A stretch of DNA of 64,000 nt, taken from NCBI GenBank assembly GCA_026182355.1, contig JAPFBL010000229.1:130001-194000 (forward strand), in the 5' to 3' direction. Positions within the stretch are counted from its first letter, which is position 1, and every line of letters begins with the position of its first letter. Shown here in pieces: positions 58,888-64,000 of this stretch. The notes under the pieces were generated by a model. That model saw nothing but the letters and a program-made list of their open reading frames with translations, did not search any database and was not told where the DNA came from. The DNA is from Hermatobates lingyangjiaoensis. Its lineage: Eukaryota > Arthropoda > Insecta > Hemiptera > Hermatobatidae. Position numbers and translations under genes: made by a program.

Positions 58888-59700
58888 CTTATTGTTATTG
58901 CCACAGAGGTTAGTAAATAAGATATTATTTACCTCCTCTATCGCTGGTGGAATCGCCCGACCGGTTTCGTAAAGGCTGCATTATCAATAGGACTAAACTT
59001 ATGTCCTAAAAAAGAATTAAAAAAATAAATTTTATAATTTTAAAGTATCGGTTCTAAATATTAAGCAAACTAGAATTGCTTAACATTAACGAATTAAATG
59101 AACATTAATAGATTTTATATTTAACCCATCTTCATCTGCCGGATGTATGGATATTATAATACTAAGTTTAAAATCAAAGTACTAAATTGTTTTATTTTAA
59201 TTCAACTACCCAATCCTATTAGTGATAGCAATAATTTAAGCAATATTATAGCAAAATTTTAAACGTACCCACTCATGGAACATAAAATTAGTTTTTTTTC
59301 CATATTTTGTCTCCTTAAATAAGTAATATTGCGGTTTCGCAATGGCTGCATCATCAATGAGACTAAACTTATGTGCTAGAAAAGAAAGAAACAAATAAAT
59401 TTATTTTAAAATAGATATTTGAATGCTTGACATCTGCAGCTTAAGTTTAGTCCAATTAATTTGTTTTTTAATTTGAAGAATTTAATGACTTGTATATGCG
59501 TTCTCTGTAATAACTGAAAAAAACAAAAGTTAATTAATATTTACTATCCTTCTTGAACCTTACTGAAAACTAATAATTTATTATTTAGTTTGATTAAATA
59601 ATATTAGTTATAATAAATAAGCAACACTGCTGTCCTTATCACAATCACAAGTAACTTCAACAAAACATACACCACAATGGTACCAACGAATTATTTTTTT
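58888..59700. repeat. Second copy of the 61.9-62.6 kb repeat region, partly deleted
   Basis: 59110-59700 matches 61955-62585 over about 600 bases with scattered substitutions. It lacks about 55 bases that hold the left end and part of the hammerhead-like arm, at the junction near 59330. Upstream, 58888-59030 is a reverse-oriented terminal piece (GCCACAGAGGTTAGTAAATA is the inverse of the 62178 element's end), including ACCGGTTTCG. It is a rearranged copy of the same non-autonomous family. Confidence 0.7.
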
Positions 59701-60241
59701 TTTAATAAAAGTAATGAAAAAGCATCTAAAAGTACTGAATGAACACTCATTCGAAAATATCAAATTAATATTGACTATGCACAAAGGAATATAAAATGAA
59801 CTGGAAGATACCAGCAGAAAGTCACATATCCAATACTGAACATATTCAGAGCAGCGGTGTTTTTCAGAGCTATTGTCATCCTTTTATAAAAATGCTAAAA
59901 TTAAAACATTGCAAAACGATTTCCACAGTAGGCGTAGACATTTAGCACTTTTTATCAGAGGAACTTGCTACACTAACTCTACCGCAATTCAACTTTACGA
60001 AACGTTACAAGCATATAATGCTGATTCAGTTTAATTTATGAAGTTTAGTGACGTTTAGTGAAGTTTAGTGAATTGATTAATATTTATTATTTCATTATTA
60101 AAAGCTAATATATTTCTTATATTAAAATAAAATAAACATAAAATTTTATATTAAATTTTTTTTTATTTTTTACAGTAAAACAAATATATGTAAAGTATGA
60201 CAAAAATAAAACGAAACACGATCCAAACTGGACACAATACA

Positions 60242-60481
60242 AGTTCAAAATTCAAGAAGAGTAACACACAGAGTAAGGAAACACACTTACAGACTCAAAT
60301 TTTCGGTTAATCCGTCTTCAGGAGAAAAGAGAAAGGGAGACCAAGCACGTTGTAGACGCAACGGCAAGTAACAGTAACTTGGTCTCCCTTTCTATTTTCT
60401 CCTGAAGACGGGTTAACCGAAAATTTGAGTCTCTAAGTGTGTTTCCTTACTCTGTGTGTTACTCTTCTTGAATTTTGAACT
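60242..60481. repeat. Foldback repeat, family C relative
   Basis: AGTTCAAAATTCAAGAAGAG and CTCTTCTTGAATTTTGAACT are the outer ends. The arms are paired almost throughout, with a loop at about 60352-60385. The right arm core reads CTGAAGA, C, GGGTTAACC, GAAA (60404-60423). The left flank ACACGATCCAAACTGGACAC resembles flanks of the 13 kb and 19 kb units. Confidence 0.8.
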
Positions 60482-61739
60482 CTTATATAGTATATAACCT
60501 TGAAAAGTCAGTAAAATACTTCCATATCAAGCTGTCAAATTAAACGGAACATTTAAGTTTAAAGAAAATGTTATCAAGATTTGAAAGTATTAGAAACGTC
60601 TTGTGTCTTTTGTCAGGCTTAAAGAGAAGGGATTTGTTTTAATTTGCATTTGGTTTCCCTTAACTCAGAACTTTGCACCGTCTTGTACCCCCCTCTCTCC
60701 ACGACAAGCCGACTGACACTCTAAATGTCCTCCATAATTGTTTCCCTTTATTTGAGTTGCCAGTCAGATCCCATAATAAAATGTTTCACTAATCTTTTCA
60801 TATGTACTGCACTAGAACACATCTGCGTTCTTTGTGTACGCAAGAATTAAATTTGTATTTTATTTCAAAGTTCATATATTTTAAAATAACCATTTTAACG
60901 AGTTCATAATTATAATATCTGTTGTAGATACATAGCAGCAGTTGTACATCAATAATTTTATTTTTAAAAATTTCTTATTCTCCTTTTAAAGTTTGGATTT
61001 TATTAAAAGAACTAAAAATCAGAGTGATTGAATTTTATTAATGTAGAAATATTGAGCTGACAGGGATACAGGGTTGTGTGAAGTCTGCGAGAGTTGCATT
61101 CATTGTGGAAGAAATGCCAAGTCAAATGAATATATTATACTGCTCGGGGCAAGTATAAATCAATCAGTGCCTGCAAACATTGGAACTGTTTGAAACACGT
61201 TTAAAACTCCTACAGAAATATTTTCCTTTGTTTCTACTATAATAAACTATTGTTTAATATAGTAAAATGAAAATATTTGAAATATAGTTTAGTAGTCACC
61301 TTCACTAAAACACATACATATAGTTTTCAACATTTCCAAACAAACTATATTCCTGACAATTTTATTAGTACTTAGTGAATAATGACGTAAGTATTGTTGT
61401 ATTAAGTACTATATAAGTATCATTTACCATTCGGAATGGTTTTCAACATGGTGTGAACATGAAAAATAAGAGTTCATGCTTGGTATTTTGCATTAGAATA
61501 AGAACTAGCAGGATTTCTAAGAACAAGAAGTTGATGCCTTTATTTAAAGGCCTCAATAGCTTGTTTTTATACCAAAGATCTGACAGGAAACACGACATAA
61601 CTTTACTTTGCCCTATAGTCTACTGGCAGTCCTTTCGATGCCACGAGCATTAACAACAAATAATCATAATAATTAATTTGACAGCCCTTTTGGCTTAAGG
61701 TACTGCAGTATCTTTTTAGCCATTTCTAATTTTAGAGTG
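60482..61739. other. No gene recognised
   Basis: 60640-60770 is less AT-rich (GTACCCCCCTCTCTCCACGA); no exon or repeat identified. Confidence 0.5.
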
Positions 61740-62135
61740 TCGGTTCTAAAATGTATGTTCCATGGTTGGGTATGTTTAAAATTTTGCTATAATATTGCTT
61801 AAAGTATTGCTATCATTATTAGGATTGAGATAGTTGAATTAAAATAAAACAATTTAGTAATTTTATTTTAAACTTAGTATTATAATAATTATACTTCTGG
61901 CAGGTGAAGATAGGTAATAAATTTAAGAAAATAAATGAAATGAAAATTAATAGATTTCATATTTGACCCATCTTCACCTGCCGGATGTATGGATATTATA
62001 ATGCTTAGTTTAAAATCAAATTACTAAATTGTTTTATTTTAATGCAACTATCTCACTCCTGTTAATGATAGCAATAATTTAAGCAATATTATAGCAAAAT
62101 TTTAAACATACCCACCCATGGAACATAAAATTCGT
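61740..62135. repeat. Foldback sequence upstream of the 62178 element
   Basis: The stretch at about 61750-61925 is the inverted copy of about 61967-62130 (shared landmarks: CACCTGCCGGATGTATGG against CTTCTGGCAGGTGAAGA, and CCCATGGAACAT against TGTTCCATGG). The right arm is duplicated at about 59110-59300. No target duplication was identified and no protein is encoded. Confidence 0.7.
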
Positions 62136-62177
62136 TTTTTTTTTGCCATACGTTGTCTCCTTAAATAAGTAATATTT

Positions 62178-62728
62178 AAGATAATATTATTAACCGTCAT
62201 CCCTCGTCTATCCCTGGTGAAGTCGCCCGACCGGTTTCACAATGGCTGCATCATCAATGGAACTAAACTTATGTCCTAGAAAAGAATTAAACAAATAAAT
62301 TTATTTTAAATAGATATTTAGATGCGTGATTTCTACAGCTTAAGTTTAGTCCAATTGATTTGTTTTTTAAATTGAGGAAATTAACGACTTGTATATGCGT
62401 TCTCTGTAATGTCTAAAAAAACAAAAGTTAATTAATATTTACTATCTTTATTCGACCTTACGGATAACCTAATAATTTATTATTTAGTTTGATTAAATAA
62501 TATTAGTTATAATAAATAAGCAACACTTCTGTCTTATGACAATCACGAGTAACTTCAACAAAAACATGCACTACAATGGTACAAAGATGATGAACAATGA
62601 TGATACCATTGATGATGCAGCCATTGCGAAACCGATCGGACGACTTCACCAGCAATAGACGAGGTATGACGGCTAATAATAATATCTTATTTACTAACCT
62701 CTGTGCCACCAACAATATGCATGTATTT
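62178..62728. mobile_element. Foldback element with hammerhead-like arms, 11-bp target duplication
   Basis: This 551-bp relative of the 20347 element is flanked by AAGTAATATTT at 62167-62177 and 62729-62739. The right-arm motif on the plus strand (62609-62637) reads TTGATGA, T, GCA-loop-TGC, GAAA, ACCGAT (a mutated ACCGGT). The left arm has the inverse at 62219-62256. The right end is CAACAATATGCATGT. Its interior (about 62225-62585) also occurs at 59335-59695. Confidence 0.75.
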
Positions 62729-62739
62729 AAGTAATATTT

Positions 62740-64000
62740 TGTAAAATGTTTTGAAAACCCCATTCGTATTTGAACGATTACACTACAAATAACAATAGAG
62801 ATGTTAATTTATTGACACAAGAAGGGCAGATTAAAGTTATCATCTAGTTTGGCATATACTACCATAATGAATCAATAATAGATTCCAGTATCCCAAATCT
62901 ATGAAGGCACTAAGAATAGAAGTGTCAACTTGTAAAATTGCATTTGAATCGTAAAATTGTGAGACAGATGGATTTGTTCCAACATTTTCGCTACATAAAA
63001 ATGAAAAAAGCGTTGAGCAAAGTTCAAACTATTTCTCTGTGTAATATGCAAAAGACTGGAAAGTGGACTCGTTTTATGCACTATGTTTTATCATACATTT
63101 ACGACTAAAGATCAGCACGTATGAAACGTATTGATTCGTAAAATACAGCTTGTTCACTCAATAATATACGAGTATGTAGGATAGCATTTATATGTTCAAA
63201 TAAACAACCGCATATGTCAAACATATTTATAATTAGTTTACTACTGTTGTAAACATTATTATACAAAAGGCATTCTACGTGGAAATGTTTTACTTCTCTA
63301 TTGCATTGTCCGAATTTGGATACAACTTGAACATATTTTTTTCATTACAAAATTACTTTAAATAATTTTATAGTTTTAAAATTAATTGTTGTTATATTTT
63401 TGATAAACAAAATTCTTCCTTGAATAAATAAATGACTCAGGTAGACGACCAATACTTTAAGCAAACCATCATTTCTGCAGACTTTTTCATAAGTTTTCAC
63501 GCCATGAAGTATAATTACTGGATTATTTCTTCCCTCCTGCCTCCACTTGCAAATGTATGTATTTCTTTCATCATTGTCACTGGGAATGTTACATTTACAT
63601 TGTCCGACTATGTGAAATGAAAATAAAAAAAAAACTTTGTCATAACATCCTACTTTTGTTTAGAAGCCACATAAAAGTTTTAAGGTTACTTCTACATTAT
63701 TTTTCAAAAAATATATATACGAAAAGACAAGGTGTGATATAACGCGCTTATTTTATGAAATGATTTTGTTAAAACAATTTACAGCTTATCTTCTTGTAAG
63801 GAGCTGTTTGTATTTAACTTTCCTTTTCATAAAAAAAGAGTCAATATAAATTGCAATATAAAAAAAAATCAAACTCAACCTCTTAAAAATTTCTAATTTT
63901 GCTCTAATGTCATTAAACTTTCTCGAAAGTTGTGACATGGATCTTGTCAAAATACCTTTGTGTTCAATCATAAGTCAAGATTTTATATTTTATCTTACAA
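62740..64000. other. No gene recognised apart from the 63500-63605 fragment
   Basis: AT-rich sequence; short frames on both strands have no domains. Confidence 0.6.
63500..63605 (+). repeat. Fragment related to the R2 left flank
   Basis: GAAGTATAATTACTGGATTA, TTCTTCCCTCCTGCCTCC and CATTGTCACTGGGAATGT match 37809-37890 (the R2 left side), with some length differences. Confidence 0.45.

Overview
This window is AT-rich eukaryotic DNA (roughly 70% A+T by eye) with almost no coding sequence. The only host gene part I can support is one internal exon (22002-22163, + strand) of a dpr / zig-8-like immunoglobulin-superfamily protein, a family of arthropod neuronal surface proteins. This exon, the transposon families, and a SINE tail made of TTAGG repeats (the common arthropod telomere unit) point to an arthropod. 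A large-genome chelicerate or similar is possible, but the sequence does not settle it. Most of the window would then be intron or intergenic DNA of that gene.

Nearly everything else that can be named is transposon-derived. Penelope-like elements (PLEs) dominate. Two decayed coding copies lie on the minus strand. One (35457-36715) has the second half of the reverse transcriptase plus a GIY-YIG endonuclease. The other (about 52950-55030) has reverse transcriptase, linker and GIY-YIG, followed in the right place and orientation by a hammerhead-ribozyme-like motif. About twenty short repeats elsewhere carry the same kind of motif: a CTGANGA box, a hairpin whose sequence differs between families but stays paired, GAAA, and in several families a six-base palindrome. 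Many are inverted duplicates (foldbacks) beside (TA)n microsatellites, and four have target-site duplications of 11-14 bp. I read them as non-autonomous PLE terminal repeats.

Other mobile DNA: an internally deleted mariner-like element whose N- and C-terminal transposase ends are fused in frame (28396-29010); a hAT-type MITE with a perfect 8-bp target duplication (16578-17028); three copies of a tRNA-derived SINE (17126-17410, 36960-37284, 52206-52400); two LINE 3'-end fragments (about 14200-14536 and 49318-49527); one LTR-like segment (about 26705-27112); and an unclassified interspersed repeat of at least 2.1 kb, called R2 here, with copies at about 20, 34-35, 38-40 and 42 kb and fragments elsewhere.

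Layout: 1-13.2 kb is mostly featureless AT-rich DNA with a foldback at 4.2 kb and large (CT)n and (GT)n tracts at 8.3 and 11.6 kb. 13.2-14.5 kb is a ribozyme-repeat cluster plus a LINE fragment. 16.6-21.3 kb holds the hAT MITE, a SINE, foldbacks and R2. 22 kb is the dpr exon. 26.7-31.1 kb holds the LTR-like, mariner and foldback elements. 34-42.3 kb holds R2 copies around PLE-1 and a SINE. 43.2-48.3 kb is dense in ribozyme repeats. 48.5-50.2 kb holds LINE and R2 scraps. 52-57.5 kb holds a SINE, PLE-2, TA arrays and hairpins. 58.9-62.7 kb holds a duplicated foldback region. Nothing suggests operons, CRISPR arrays or prokaryotic genes.
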